A stretch of DNA of 64,000 nt from Pirellulales bacterium (GCA_022841705.1 JALHQZ010000001.1:1798001-1862000), one strand, 5' to 3'. Positions 1-12,300 are shown, counted from the stretch's first letter. The notes: generated by a model not told the origin, from the letters alone. Translations and numbers: made by a program.

Positions 1-2
1 AC

Positions 3-632
3 ACACAAGTCGTGCTGCACGACTACGCCGCGGCTCCGCTCATCTTCGAAACGCGCGGATTGCCACGCTCAAAAGCGGCGCAGGCCAACTGGGCCGATTC
101 GATGGACCGCTTCCGCGGCTCCGGGGTCGGCGTCTTGGTCCAGTGCGAACGGGGGCACGTCTTCTCGCCTACCAATTATGTGGATGTCTACGCCTATGAT
201 CGCCAAGGTAATGAGCTTAAGCATTGGCACGATCCGGACGGCGCAAATCGACATCACGCGAACTGGCTCAGTGCCATCGCCGCACGCGATGCCAAGAAAC
301 TGAATGCCGAAATCCACGAGGGACACCTTTCCAGTTCACTGTGTCATCTGGGCAACCTTTCGCACCGCCTCGGCGCGCCTGCGACGGCTGCAGAAATTGC
401 CGAAAAGCTGCGTGGCAACGATTTGCTGAGCGATTCGTTCGAGCGGATGGCGGGCCATTTGCGAGCGAACGGCGTAGAGCTCGACGCGGCCCCCGGCGCC
501 CTGACGCTGGGCATGGCCCTCGACATCGACCCCGTCACCGAACAGGTGCAAAACAACTCGCCGGCCATGGAACTGTGGAAGCGCAGCGGCCGCAGCGAGT
601 TCACCATCCCCGACCTCGAGCGCTCCGCATGA
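3..632 (+). CDS. Gfo/Idh/MocA-family oxidoreductase, C-terminal part (5' end outside window)
   Basis: The reading frame is open to the left edge, so the gene begins upstream and only about 210 C-terminal residues are present; the GTG at 12 is probably internal. The visible part has the beta-sheet C-terminal domain of planctomycete Gfo/Idh/MocA oxidoreductases, with the typical ending in which dozens of residues describe a conserved NLS/LG region (CHLGNLSHRLG) and a late P-x-x-E-x-W stretch. These proteins use NAD(P) bound by an N-terminal Rossmann fold, not visible here, to oxidise sugars or polyols. The stop overlaps the next start (ATGA), indicating translational coupling with the DUF3826 gene. 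Substrate unknown; a role in sugar turnover is inferred from the pectin-degrading neighbours. Confidence 0.8.
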   Translation, partial: TQVVLHDYAAAPLIFETRGLPRSKAAQANWADSMDRFRGSGVGVLVQCERGHVFSPTNYVDVYAYDRQGNELKHWHDPDGANRHHANWLSAIAARDAKKLNAEIHEGHLSSSLCHLGNLSHRLGAPATAAEIAEKLRGNDLLSDSFERMAGHLRANGVELDAAPGALTLGMALDIDPVTEQVQNNSPAMELWKRSGRSEFTIPDLERSA

Positions 633-1300
633 TGCTTCCGAGCTTTCGCCATTGTGCCCTGGCGTTTGGTCTCGCGTTAACGCCGCTTGTTGGCTTAGCG
701 AATGAGTCTGACGAAGCGGCGTACACGGCCGTCATTACTGAGCGCGCCGAGAAGATCGTCGCGACCCTTAAACTCTCCGATGCCGCTCAGCATGAACGTT
801 TGCGTGGATTGATCGCTGGGCAATACCGCAGCCTGCGCGACATTCATGCCGCACGCGACACAAAGCTGGCTGAGCAACCCGATTTCGACGCCGGGCTCGG
901 CGCCGCCTTTACTAAAGCCGTCCAGTCGCAGTCCCGTGAAGAGTTGGAAACACTGCACCGTCGGTTCATCGCCCAACTCTCAGCGGAACTGTCGCCAGCG
1001 CAGGTCGATCAGGTGAAGGATGGTCTCACTTACGGCGTGGTTCCGATCACGTTCAAGCGTTATTGCGAGTTACTCCCCGACATGCCGGCCGATCTCCGCC
1101 GCGCAATTCACGCCAACTTGCTGGAAGCCCGCGAGTACGCCATGGACGCTGGCTCCTCTGACGAGAAGCACGCTTGGTTCGGTAAATACAAGGGCCGCAT
1201 CAACAACCTGATTTCAGCCGCGGGGATCGACCTAAAACAGGCCGAAAAGTCGCTCGCCGAACGCGAGGCTCAGCGTCAGAATGAAGGACGCTCGAACTGA
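629..1300 (+). CDS. DUF3826 family secreted protein
   Basis: A 223-residue protein starting at the ATG that overlaps the previous stop; the longer upstream reading frame merely shadows the oxidoreductase. Residues 1-25 form a signal peptide (positive start, hydrophobic core, cleavage near LANES). The rest is helical and charged and I recognise it as DUF3826, a family of unknown function common in planctomycetes and Bacteroidetes next to polysaccharide lyases. A tail pattern with KHAWFGKYKGRINN is typical. It sits directly ahead of a pectate lyase, so a periplasmic accessory role in pectin use is plausible, but no catalytic activity can be assigned. Confidence 0.75.
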   Translation: MMLPSFRHCALAFGLALTPLVGLANESDEAAYTAVITERAEKIVATLKLSDAAQHERLRGLIAGQYRSLRDIHAARDTKLAEQPDFDAGLGAAFTKAVQSQSREELETLHRRFIAQLSAELSPAQVDQVKDGLTYGVVPITFKRYCELLPDMPADLRRAIHANLLEAREYAMDAGSSDEKHAWFGKYKGRINNLISAAGIDLKQAEKSLAEREAQRQNEGRSN

Positions 1301-1323
1301 ACGCCGCTCACGTGTGTTATCCG

Positions 1324-1372
1324 CGACGCGCTAGCGGAGCGCGGCGCTGTAACTCGCTCCGCTACCGCGTCG
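1324..1372. repeat. 18-bp inverted repeat between DUF3826 and pectate lyase genes
   Basis: Arms at 1324-1341 and 1355-1372 pair over 18 bp with one mismatch around a 13-nt loop. No T-run follows immediately, although a T-rich stretch lies at 1376-1390. It could attenuate or terminate transcription after the DUF3826 gene, or stabilise the upstream mRNA end. Confidence 0.6.
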
Positions 1373-1422
1373 AAGTTATTGGTCTTTATTAACACAAGCA
1401 CAACATACACGGACAGTTGGTT

Positions 1423-3045
1423 ATGCGATCTCAGCATCTTCTCGTCGCCTTGGCCGTTCTAACTGCCGACGCAACCTCGTTCGCGCAATATCCAAAGATC
1501 ACGGAAGATGTCGCTCAGGAGAGTGAACGTCGACTCAGCGAGATGTATCGGCGCAGCGACGAGGCCTGGGCCAAAGCGCAGCCAGATATTGAAGCGTGGG
1601 CCAAGCAAGGTAAACCGTATCTCCCCGGGGCCGCGAAACCCGACCAGCTACCGCAGGCCGACATTCCCGCGTTCCCTGGCGCACAAGGGGGCGGCATGTA
1701 TAGCTTCGGCGGTCGTGGCGGACGCGTGATCGTGGTCACTAATTTAAATGACGACGGCCCCGGCAGTTTTCGTGCCGCGCTCGAGGCCGGCGGACCGCGG
1801 ATTGTCGTCTTCAATGTCGCGGGGCGAATCGATTTGCAAAGCCGGCTTGTCGTGCGGGCGCCTTATCTGACCATCGATGGCGGCAGCGCCCCGGGCGACG
1901 GGGTGTGCATCGCCAACGACACCGTCGAACTGGAAACGCATGATGTGGTGATTCGCAACATGCGGTTCCGCCGCGGGGCCACTTGGGTAGGAGATCGGAA
2001 TGATGCGCTCGGCGGTAATCCGGTTGGCAACATCATGATCGATCACGTCTCGGCCTGCTGGGGACTTGATGAGAATCTTTCAATGTACCGCCACATGTAC
2101 AAGCAACCCGGCGGCGGACCTGATTTAAAGCTACCGACTGTTAACATCACCATTCAACACTCGATTTTTAGCGAAGGGCTCGACACTTACAACCACGCGT
2201 TCGGCAGCACGCTGGGCGGTTACAACAGCACGTTTCACCACAACCTGTGGGCGTGCAACTCTGGCCGCAACGCTAGCGTAGGGATGATTTACGATTTTCT
2301 GTTCGCCAACAACGTGGTCTACAACTGGCGGCATCGCACGGTGGATGGCGGCGACCACCGCAGTTTCTACTGCATCATAAATAACTACTTTAAACCGGGC
2401 CCAGCAACGCCTAAGAACGATCCCGTCGGCTACCGCTTCCTCAAGCCCGAGTCGCGCCGCAGCAAGTTTTTCACCGAAGACTACGGCAAGGCGTACGTCG
2501 CGGGTAACGTCATGGAGGGCAACGCCAAGGTGACCGCCGATAACTGGGCGGGCGGCGTGCAGATTGAAGGCCCGCCAGAACTTGATGTCGCCAAGACGCT
2601 GGAACTTGTGCGCGCGAAGAAGCCGTACCCGCATTCTTACGTCGAAATCCAACCGGCGGCCGAAGCGTACGAAACGGTCCTTGCCGGTGTCGGCGCCACC
2701 AAGCCGCGGCGGGATGCGGTCGATGAGCGCGTGATCGAGATGGTCCGCTCCGGCACGGTCACTTCACCGGAGAACGAAGGGATCATCACCGACATCAAAC
2801 AAGTCGGCGGCTACCCCGAATACAAGGGCGAACCCTACGCCGATGCGGATAGCGACGGCATGCCGGACGCCTGGGAGACGGCCAACAAACTCAACCCCAA
2901 CAACGCGGCCGACGCGGTGGCCGACGCGAATGGCGATGGCTACACGAACATCGAGGATTTTCTCAACGGGCTCGATCCCAACGCCCCGAAGCAAGCCTGG
3001 CCAGCGCCGCGGACGTATGTCGATCTATTTTGGCAAGAGTATTGA
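1423..3045 (+). CDS. Secreted pectate lyase, PL1-like beta-helix, with calcium-type C-terminal repeats
   Basis: A 540-residue protein starting at the ATG at 1423 (the TTG two codons upstream is less likely). Residues 1-22 are a signal peptide ending near SFAQ. The mature protein opens after a short helical segment with FPGAQGGG and GGRGG, the entry of PL1-type right-handed beta-helices, followed by LTIDGG and a MIDHVSACWGLDE motif around the substrate cleft. Pectate lyases cleave polygalacturonan by beta-elimination. Residues about 470-525 carry thrombospondin-3/EF-like repeats (DADSDGMPDAWE and DANGDGYTNIEDF) that should bind calcium. Six bases separate it from the next gene. Exact backbone specificity (homogalacturonan or rhamnogalacturonan I) cannot be read. 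Confidence 0.88.
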   Translation: MRSQHLLVALAVLTADATSFAQYPKITEDVAQESERRLSEMYRRSDEAWAKAQPDIEAWAKQGKPYLPGAAKPDQLPQADIPAFPGAQGGGMYSFGGRGGRVIVVTNLNDDGPGSFRAALEAGGPRIVVFNVAGRIDLQSRLVVRAPYLTIDGGSAPGDGVCIANDTVELETHDVVIRNMRFRRGATWVGDRNDALGGNPVGNIMIDHVSACWGLDENLSMYRHMYKQPGGGPDLKLPTVNITIQHSIFSEGLDTYNHAFGSTLGGYNSTFHHNLWACNSGRNASVGMIYDFLFANNVVYNWRHRTVDGGDHRSFYCIINNYFKPGPATPKNDPVGYRFLKPESRRSKFFTEDYGKAYVAGNVMEGNAKVTADNWAGGVQIEGPPELDVAKTLELVRAKKPYPHSYVEIQPAAEAYETVLAGVGATKPRRDAVDERVIEMVRSGTVTSPENEGIITDIKQVGGYPEYKGEPYADADSDGMPDAWETANKLNPNNAADAVADANGDGYTNIEDFLNGLDPNAPKQAWPAPRTYVDLFWQEY

Positions 3046-3051
3046 TTCTTC

Positions 3052-4602
3052 ATGCGGCGAATTGCGTTACTGCTGCTCGCGGCATCGTTCGCGGCTTCCC
3101 TCCGCGCCGCCGGTCCACAGCTTAGCGACGGCGACGCCCGTGAATATATTGCCCGGTTCAACGCTGCCGATAACGAGGACATCGCCACAACGATTCCCAA
3201 TTCTGTCGCAGCAGATTGGATCATCGCCCAAGCGCCGCTGTTCGACTGTCCCAAGGCAATCTTCGAGGAAATCTACTACTACCGCTGGTGGACGTTCCGC
3301 AAACATGTTAAGGAAACGCCACTGGGGCGTGTCATTACAGAGTTCATTGCGCCAGTTAGCCACGCTGGCCCACACAATACAATCGCTTGTGCGGTCGGGC
3401 ATCATTTGGTGGAAGGGCGCTGGCTGCGCGATCGAGCGCTGCTCGATGAGTATGCAACGTTCTGGTTGAGGTCGGGACCAAACGGCGGACCGGCGCCACA
3501 CTTTCACAAGTTCAGCGGCTGGTTTGCCGCGGCGCTCTACCAGCGCGCGCTTGCAACTGGTGACTTTTCGCTGCCGCTTGAACTGCTCGACGAACTGGTC
3601 GCCGACTATCGGCTGTGGGAGGCCGAACGACTTACCCCCGCGGGGCTCTTCTGGCAGTACGATGTGCGCGACGGAATGGAGGAGTCGATCAGCGGCAGCC
3701 GGACCGAGCAGAACCTGCGGCCGACAATCAACAGCTACATGGCCGCTAACGCCGCGGCGATTGCGGAGTTCGCCGAGCGCGCAAGTCGGCCGGAGCTGGC
3801 CGCGGAGTTTAGCGCGAAGTCCAACGACTTACGCAGCCGGTTCCATCGCACTCTGTGGGACGAGCAAGCGCAATTCTTTAAGGTTAGGAGGGCCAACGGA
3901 CAGTTTTCTGACGCGCGCGAAGCGATTGGCTTCATTCCTTGGATGTTCAATCTTGCTGAACCACGGCACGCGGTCGCGTGGCGGCAGCTGCGCGACCCGG
4001 CGGGTTTCTGGGCGCCGCGCGGTCTGACGACCGCTGAACGCCGGCATCCGCAGTTCCGCACGCACGGCGTGGGAACTTGTGAGTGGGACGGCGCCGTGTG
4101 GCCGTTCGCCACCAGCCAGACGCTGACTGGACTCGCCAACTTGCTGCGTGGTCCGGAGCAAGAGTTCGTGACTCGCGAAGAATACTTCGAAACGCTAAAG
4201 ACATACGCGAATGCTCACACTCGCGATGGCGCCACGTATCTCGGCGAGTACCATGATGAAACCACCGGCGAGTGGCTCATCCCCGAACCGAAAGCGCAGC
4301 GCAGCCGTTATTATAATCATTCCACGTTTAACGACTTGGTGATCACGGGCCTCGTGGGCCTCGTCCCGCAGAGTGACGATACGGTGGTAATCGACCCGCT
4401 CTTGCCGGCAGGGACCTGGGATTACTTTTGTCTAACCGACCTGCCGTACCACGGCCGCCAGCTTACCATCGTGTGGGACCGCACTGGCGAGCGCTACCGT
4501 CACGGCGCGGGACTCGCGGTTTGGGCCAATGGCTCACGACTTGGCCAGCGTAGCAATTTAGGGCGGCTAGAAGCTCCACTTCCGAACACTTATACAAACT
4601 GA
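3052..4602 (+). CDS. Secreted (alpha/alpha)6-barrel glycosidase, MGH1/GH63-like
   Basis: A 516-residue protein with a signal peptide at residues 1-19. The sequence IYYYRWWTFRKH, the long run of alternating helices and the segment HSTFNDLVITGLVGL near the end match six-hairpin glycosidases of the MGH1-like/GH63-like group often seen in planctomycete and Bacteroidetes polysaccharide loci. It probably removes terminal sugars from oligosaccharides released by the adjacent lyase. No substrate can be assigned and several families (GH63, GH37, GH78 relatives) share this fold. It lies 6 bp after the pectate lyase and 22 bp before the DUF5060 gene, so it belongs to the same transcript. Confidence 0.7.
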   Translation: MRRIALLLLAASFAASLRAAGPQLSDGDAREYIARFNAADNEDIATTIPNSVAADWIIAQAPLFDCPKAIFEEIYYYRWWTFRKHVKETPLGRVITEFIAPVSHAGPHNTIACAVGHHLVEGRWLRDRALLDEYATFWLRSGPNGGPAPHFHKFSGWFAAALYQRALATGDFSLPLELLDELVADYRLWEAERLTPAGLFWQYDVRDGMEESISGSRTEQNLRPTINSYMAANAAAIAEFAERASRPELAAEFSAKSNDLRSRFHRTLWDEQAQFFKVRRANGQFSDAREAIGFIPWMFNLAEPRHAVAWRQLRDPAGFWAPRGLTTAERRHPQFRTHGVGTCEWDGAVWPFATSQTLTGLANLLRGPEQEFVTREEYFETLKTYANAHTRDGATYLGEYHDETTGEWLIPEPKAQRSRYYNHSTFNDLVITGLVGLVPQSDDTVVIDPLLPAGTWDYFCLTDLPYHGRQLTIVWDRTGERYRHGAGLAVWANGSRLGQRSNLGRLEAPLPNTYTN

Positions 4603-4624
4603 ACCACTTCCCCCGCAGTATGTC

Positions 4625-6199
<1,575 letters not shown>

Positions 6200-6212
6200 T
6201 TCTCACACACAC

Positions 6213-6268
6213 AAGGAACACTAATCAACACTAATTTGTTTTTTGATTAGCGTCGATTAGTGTTCCTT
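6213..6268. terminator. Long stem-loop after the DUF5060 hydrolase gene
   Basis: Arms at 6213-6235 and 6246-6268 pair over 23 bp with two mismatches around a 10-nt T-rich loop. A second T-run lies at 6272-6277. Position just after a stop and just before a gene with a GTG start fits a terminator, or a mobile palindromic element. Confidence 0.6.
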
Positions 6269-6290
6269 ACCTTTTTTCCCTTGAGCGCTG

Positions 6291-8300
6291 GTGATTCGTC
6301 CCGCATTACTTCTGATCACCCTGACATCATTCGCGTTTGGCGACGTGCCGGTCGTTGATGTAAGTCAGAGCCCTCGCGCGGTCGTGCAGCCCGCCGAGTT
6401 GGGCGCCGCCCAGTGGACCACTGGCTTCTGGGCCGAGCGAACAAATGTTTGTCTCAACCATTCGATTCCCACTATGTGGGAACTGATGCGGGACGGCAAT
6501 TACAAGCCGTTCCTAGGGCACTTTCTCATCGCGGCGGGTCAAGCGGAAGGTGACTACCATGGCGCCGCGTGGAACGATGGAGATTTTTACAAGTGGCTGG
6601 AAGCCGCGTGTGCGGCGGAGGCGATTCAGCCGAACGCCGAACGCCGCGCGGCGATCGATACTGCCGTCGCCGCGATCGTCGCCGCCCAGCGCGCTGACGG
6701 TTATCTCCATACGCCGGTTCTCATTCGCAATCGCAACGGCGATGCGTCGGCCAAGCCCTTCGCCGATCGGCACGACTTTGAAGTCTACAACATGGGGCAT
6801 CTCATCACGACGGGCTGCGTTCATTATCGCGTGACCGGCCAGCGCGACCTCTTGAACGCCGCCATCAAGGCGGCCGATTTTCTCGATCGTGCGTTCACGA
6901 ATCCGACGCCAGAACTTGCCCGGCAGGCGGTTTGTCCCTCGCACTACATGGGGGTGATCGAGCTCTATCGCACCACGCGTGAACCGAAGTATCTCAAGTT
7001 GGCCGAGCGGCTGCTCGCAATGCGCAGCATCGCCACGCCCGACGGCGGCGACGACAATCAGGATCGCATCCCCTTCACGCAGCAGCGCGAAGCGGTCGGT
7101 CACGCGGTGCGGGCCAACTACTTGTACGCCGGCGCAGCAGACTTGGTGCTCGAAAAGAACGATGCCGAACTGACCGCCGCGCTCGATGCCGTGTGGGAGA
7201 ACGTCCATCAGAAGAAGCTCGCCATCACCGGCGGCTGCGGCGCGCTGTACGACGGCGCTTCACCCGATGGCGCTGAGGATCAAACGGCAATCACGCGGAT
7301 TCATCAAGCGTACGGGCGAAACTACCAATTGCCGAACACCACCGCCCATAACGAGACCTGCGCGGCAATCGGCGGCGTGCTGTGGAACTGGCGTCGCTAC
7401 TTGGCGACCGGCGAGAGCAGATATATCGACGCCATCGAGCGCGCAATGCACAACGCGGTTCTTGGCGGGGTGAGCCTCGTGGGGAAAGAGTATTTTTACA
7501 CCAACCCGCTCCGTGTGACCGATCCGCTCCCGACGCCCCTCCGCTGGCCACGTGAACGAGTGCCGTTCGTCGTTTCCTACTGCTGCCCGCCAAATGTCGT
7601 GCGGACGATCGCTGAATTGCCGAGCATGGCATACGCGACGGATAAGTCGGGGCTCGTTGTCAATCTTTATGGCAGCAGTAGGTTCCGCACCGCTTTCCCA
7701 CAGGGTGAGCTTGAAGTCGAACAGATCACCTCGTTTCCGTGGGACGGCAAGGCTCGCTTTCGGATCATCAAATGCCCGAACACGCCGTTGACCATCTCGT
7801 TTCGCAAACCGGCTTGGAGTGATGAAGTCGTTTTTGATCGCAGCGGCGATGCCATCGCTATTGCTGCCAATCAGCAAGGTTACTATCGACTGAAATCGCA
7901 ATGGAAGGTGGGAACAGCACTTGAAGTTGATCTTGGTCTTCAACCGCAGCTGACTGAAGCTCATCCACTCGTTGAAGAAGCACGCAACCAACTCGCCGTA
8001 CAGCGCGGCCCAATCGTCTACTGCTTAGAGACCGCCGATTTGCCGAGCGGCGTGCGGGTGAGCGATGTTTCGTTGCCGCGCGACGCCATGCTTTCTCCTC
8101 GCTTCGATGCGAACCTACTCGGCGGCGTGACCGTGCTCGAAGGTGAGTTCGTCGTTCGCCGCAACAAACCATGGGACGAGTCGCTCTATCGGCCGGTCGA
8201 CCAATCAGCAGGCGAGCGGATGAAGCTCAAGCTGGTACCATACTTCGCGTGGGGCAATCGCAGTGCGGGGGAGATGAGCGTGTGGTTACCGAAGGAATGA
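6291..8300 (+). CDS. GH127 (DUF1680) beta-L-arabinofuranosidase-type hydrolase
   Basis: A 669-residue protein with a GTG start and a signal peptide of about 17 residues. The GH127 fold is clear: FWAERTNVCLNHSIP early, AWNDGDFYKWLEAA, then NETCA (Glu355, Cys357) and the CCPPN motif with Cys431/Cys432. In characterised GH127 enzymes the first cysteine of this pair is the nucleophile and the Glu and other cysteines bind zinc, so the active site appears intact. The family removes beta-L-arabinofuranose or other sugars from plant glycans. It lies 91 bp downstream of the DUF5060 gene behind a strong hairpin, so it may have its own promoter. It ends convergently with the next gene. Confidence 0.9.
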   Translation: MIRPALLLITLTSFAFGDVPVVDVSQSPRAVVQPAELGAAQWTTGFWAERTNVCLNHSIPTMWELMRDGNYKPFLGHFLIAAGQAEGDYHGAAWNDGDFYKWLEAACAAEAIQPNAERRAAIDTAVAAIVAAQRADGYLHTPVLIRNRNGDASAKPFADRHDFEVYNMGHLITTGCVHYRVTGQRDLLNAAIKAADFLDRAFTNPTPELARQAVCPSHYMGVIELYRTTREPKYLKLAERLLAMRSIATPDGGDDNQDRIPFTQQREAVGHAVRANYLYAGAADLVLEKNDAELTAALDAVWENVHQKKLAITGGCGALYDGASPDGAEDQTAITRIHQAYGRNYQLPNTTAHNETCAAIGGVLWNWRRYLATGESRYIDAIERAMHNAVLGGVSLVGKEYFYTNPLRVTDPLPTPLRWPRERVPFVVSYCCPPNVVRTIAELPSMAYATDKSGLVVNLYGSSRFRTAFPQGELEVEQITSFPWDGKARFRIIKCPNTPLTISFRKPAWSDEVVFDRSGDAIAIAANQQGYYRLKSQWKVGTALEVDLGLQPQLTEAHPLVEEARNQLAVQRGPIVYCLETADLPSGVRVSDVSLPRDAMLSPRFDANLLGGVTVLEGEFVVRRNKPWDESLYRPVDQSAGERMKLKLVPYFAWGNRSAGEMSVWLPKE

Positions 8301-8362
8301 CCGATCTTCAAGTATGATTCATGCGGGGGATAAAATCCTTTGTGTGCCTAACTTATTGCGAA

Positions 8363-9361
8363 TCACCGTGTATTGCATCCTCGACCATGAATCCAGCAGT
8401 CGGGCAACTCAGCTCGAATCTTTAGAATGTGTTCTTCCGGAACGGTTTCGCAGTCGATAAAGATATCTTCCAATGTTCTAAGTCCGCAGATCGCATCAAT
8501 CATGGTTGATGTCAGGTGAAGGTCCGTTACATTCAGACTTTCAAGCGTAGCTATCTTCTGCAAACTCTTCACACCGTTCTCCGTGATCTTTCTTCCGGAA
8601 AGAGAATCGCCAGTGATGGCGCCTTCAGAACTCAAAATGGCGATCACTTGATTCAGCTCGGCATCCGTTGATTCGTGCTGGTAGCGCGTCTCGATGAAAA
8701 GGCCGCCATCACTGCTGACTCTGGCATGAAAACCGACACTTTCGACTTGTCGAATAGCAAGAAGTGGATAATCCGTAAATCGACACGTTGCAAATGCATG
8801 AATTGCTAAGCACATCGCAACGACGAGGGACGACGTCACAATCCTCGAAAACAGACGTCGATCTGCGTTCGATCGGATAAGGCCGAATTGTTTCGGCTGC
8901 TCTGTAGATGTGCGCGAAGTGGCGGCCGAGGCTGCCGAAGCCGCAACGGCCAATAATTCTCCTGGAGAGAGGAAGAACAACAGAGAAAACATCCCCTGAG
9001 CAGCAAGGCTGTGCCGGTCACTTTGGACGAATGCAATAAATGCGCACACGGACACAAGTGACAGCCAAGCAACTAGCAAAAAGCCATTCCTCAAGGTGCG
9101 CTTTTGTCGATTGGCTACGAAGTCGATGCATAGCAAACCATTGAGTACGATCACTGACCAGATGAAGGCCGAGGGGACTCGAAAGGAATCCGTTAGCACA
9201 ATTGCGAGTAAGCAGCTTCCGATCGCAGAACAAGCAATGACTACGAAAGGATTCACTTTCTGAAACCTATGAAGCATATCAATGCCTGATCGCGGGTGAC
9301 GATAGCGCCAGCGCATAGTTCTATTGATGTAGAAGCCGAGGGCGTTTCTCGATACCTGCAA
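8363..9361 (-). CDS. Membrane protein with C-terminal leucine-rich repeat-like tail
   Basis: Up to 332 residues; a start at the internal Met at 9277 is equally possible. Four or five hydrophobic segments lie between residues 35 and 195. The C-terminal 75 residues (NGVKSLQKIATLESLNVTDL and following) follow the L-x-x-L-x-x-L spacing of planctomycete leucine-rich repeats. No family name is recognised. It starts 7 bp after the stop of the beta-helix gene upstream and may be co-transcribed with it. Codon use is less GC-biased than in the neighbouring glycosidases, which could indicate a different origin. Confidence 0.6.
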   Translation of the reverse strand: MQVSRNALGFYINRTMRWRYRHPRSGIDMLHRFQKVNPFVVIACSAIGSCLLAIVLTDSFRVPSAFIWSVIVLNGLLCIDFVANRQKRTLRNGFLLVAWLSLVSVCAFIAFVQSDRHSLAAQGMFSLLFFLSPGELLAVAASAASAATSRTSTEQPKQFGLIRSNADRRLFSRIVTSSLVVAMCLAIHAFATCRFTDYPLLAIRQVESVGFHARVSSDGGLFIETRYQHESTDAELNQVIAILSSEGAITGDSLSGRKITENGVKSLQKIATLESLNVTDLHLTSTMIDAICGLRTLEDIFIDCETVPEEHILKIRAELPDCWIHGRGCNTR

Positions 9362-9368
9362 GGAGCCT

Positions 9369-12300
9369 TCAGTCTCGCCGAGTCAACCAGATAACACGGT
9401 CTTCGGCAGCCAGTTTAACTTCTCCCCCCGCCACACTGCCACCGTCTAATTGAGCTCCAGAATCTGGATTGATCCACACCACGCGATAGCCGCGCGGTGA
9501 TTCGGGGAGAGTAACCTTCAAATCTTCACGCTTCGTCGGCGCATAAATCAGAGTCGATCCATCCGCCGCCGCCAGTCGCCACAGATTCGCTTGCTCGTCG
9601 GCCGGTTTCATTTTCGGCAGCGTCGCAAGCAACTCCTCCGGCAACCGCGGCACAGCGGCGAGCGAACCACCGCCCATCAGCACGGCCCAACCATCATTCG
9701 GACTGTTGCAATTTTGGTAGGCATAGTAAGTGACCGCCTTATCGGGATGGGCGAGCTTCATTTCCCGCACCGTGCGATGGATGCTCGACGGATCCGCCGG
9801 TTTGGGATTGATTTGCCGCAGGTGTTGCCGCGGCGCCAGATTCACGCCGCCGGCCGGGGCGTAGAGTTTGCCATCGCGATCGTAGCACCAATAGCGGATG
9901 TCGATAATATCGACCAGCTTCGCCCGCTCAGCATCGGCGAGCACTGCGTCTTGAGAATCCTTCGTGCAGGCGATCGAGATCAGTTGGTCCCGGCCCGTCT
10001 CGACTTGCGATTTAGCGATGGTGTCGAGCCAGAACTGCGTGAAGTGTAGCGGACCTGTGTATTCAGCGCTGAGCGACTGGATAACATTGGTGCGCTCGGC
10101 AAAGCTCACTAGACACTGCCGAATGTAACCTTCATGGAGCTTGCGACGCTCGGGATGCGACAGATCATAAAAGAACGGCGCCATAAAGATGCGCTTGTCA
10201 CCCACATACGGCGGCGGTTCGGGGAGGCCGGTGTCGTTGATATTGTTGGCCGGCCGCCAGGGCGAATCGGCCCAGTGGGCGCCGGCCTCCAGAATGTTGT
10301 GCTGAAAATAGTTTTGGTGGATCAGCACCAGTCCCTGTTCGTCGCACAGCGCCGAGAAATCCGCGAGCCGCCGCCAGTACCACGGGTTGAACTCCGTCAG
10401 ATCGTACTTGCTCAGTCCATTCCATGCGTGGCCGCGACCGGTGCGTGCGAAGGGTTGCTCGAAAAATGGTGGGGCGACAGCGCCATCCATGCGGCGGACC
10501 ATCAAATGATCATCACGGCGGCGATCGTACCACAATCCGTAATGATGATCGTACACCGTCTTATTGCTCGCTTGCATCTGTGTGGCGACTGTTTCCAAAT
10601 CATCCGTCATTCCCGTGCCGATGCGTCCCGGCGCGAAACGCGTGATCGAAGGCCCGTAGCTTTCCACTTCGCCCGGCCGAATCGTCCCCCGCCACCAGAT
10701 CGGATCGAGCGTTGCGCCCACCGCCACGCGGCCATCAATTGTCAGCCACCCGTTCTCAAGTTTGAGTTGCTTCTTCGCTTGCGACTTAGCGCTCGGCTTG
10801 CTGACAACCACCCGTCGCAGTTTCGGCTCGATCTCCGTGCGCGTGGCCCCAGCCATCCGCTCCTCAATCACATCGCGCAACGTCCGGACCGGCGCCTTCG
10901 ATCGCTCCACAAACGCCGCCGCCTCTTCAACCGTCGGATTCGTCGACGCCTCCGGATTCAAAAGAAACGGTCCCACGCCGTTCGCCGCCGCGGCGCTAAC
11001 CCGCTCGGCAAGTTGCTGCTGAAACAAACTGATCGGCGTGACGAAATCGCTCTCCGCATGGAACTCCCCATCGCCAATCGGCTGCCCCCAAAAACCGATC
11101 ACCCAGTTGTGAGCGCCGGGAGGTTGAAAGCACCGAATCCGCGCGGCTTGGCACTGCCACAACAGACAGTTGGCCGCCGACCAGCCAGCGCCGGGCGGGT
11201 CGAGCCAGCGATTAGCGAGCCGCAGCTCGTGGCCATCGATCCGCACGTTGTCATACAGCACGCCAGACGACCAACTTTCCAGTGGCCCACTATCGCCGAG
11301 CGCCTCCGCCGCGTAGCAGTTCACAAACGCATTCGGCCCCGCGGCGCAGTGCCCCGTCGCGAAATCGTGCAGCCCGTGTTCGCTGTAGCATCGTAAAAAC
11401 AAACACTGTTGGCCTTGCGTGAAGAAGGTGTGCCGCCGATAGCCGCCGAGTTCCGACACCGGCGCGAGCGCCAGCACATCTTCCACGGTTGCGCGGCGCA
11501 CCCCTTCCCGCAGCAGTACAGCGCCACCCGCGAAATGCTCGCATCGCAGGCGTCGCAGCCAAACGTCGGTCACATTATTCACCACAACGGCGTGCCAAGC
11601 GTGTTCTTCATCATGGGAATTAGTTGAGTTGTACTCGGAGACAATTCGCAAGTCTTCGATGCCAATCTTGCTGGTGGTATCCTGCTCATTGTAGGGATAG
11701 AGATGAGTGTCGCAGTACCGCTTATCAATCCCGAACGTTATTGGTGCATCAAGCTGAACGATCCCATTTTTAACTTCCACAACTTTGCGCATCCAATACG
11801 TCGTTCGGCTGCCACCGCGCCAGCCGACACCAAGCGCCTTGGCGCCAAGTCGCTCGACTCCTTGCTCGTTGATACTGCTGGCAATTAGAAAATGATCATC
11901 GACCTTGGCGTTCGCGATTCTTAGGCTGGTTGAACCTGCAGCGATGTATTCGTCAGTTAGCGGGAATCGCGCCGAACGACGCTGCAAGCCGTCCAAGAAG
12001 GAAGATTGTCCCTGGATTCGAATCACCGCCCGGCGATCTTGCCCCGTTGCGACGATCGTCGTCCCACCCTCAACCGCCCCGGCGCCGCGCAGCACCACAC
12101 CGCTCGCGTTCATTAACAGCGAGCCGGCGACTTGAAACTCGCCCGCCGCCAGTTGCACGGCTCCGTGAAAACCATTCATATCACGCGGCAACGTGGCGAC
12201 TTCATCGAGTGCCGCTTGAATCGCGGCGCCGTCATCGCCCTCATGCGGCTCGACCATCAATCGCGTTGGCACCTCCGGAATCGGCTCATTGCTCCCCGCG

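Noticed and set aside
224..628. Upstream extension of the DUF3826 gene
   Set aside because: This part overlaps the oxidoreductase gene in another frame and would bury the signal peptide.
10134..11396. A 420-codon + strand reading frame
   Set aside because: Opposite strand of the beta-helix gene, with Arg-rich low-complexity translation and no start context or motif.
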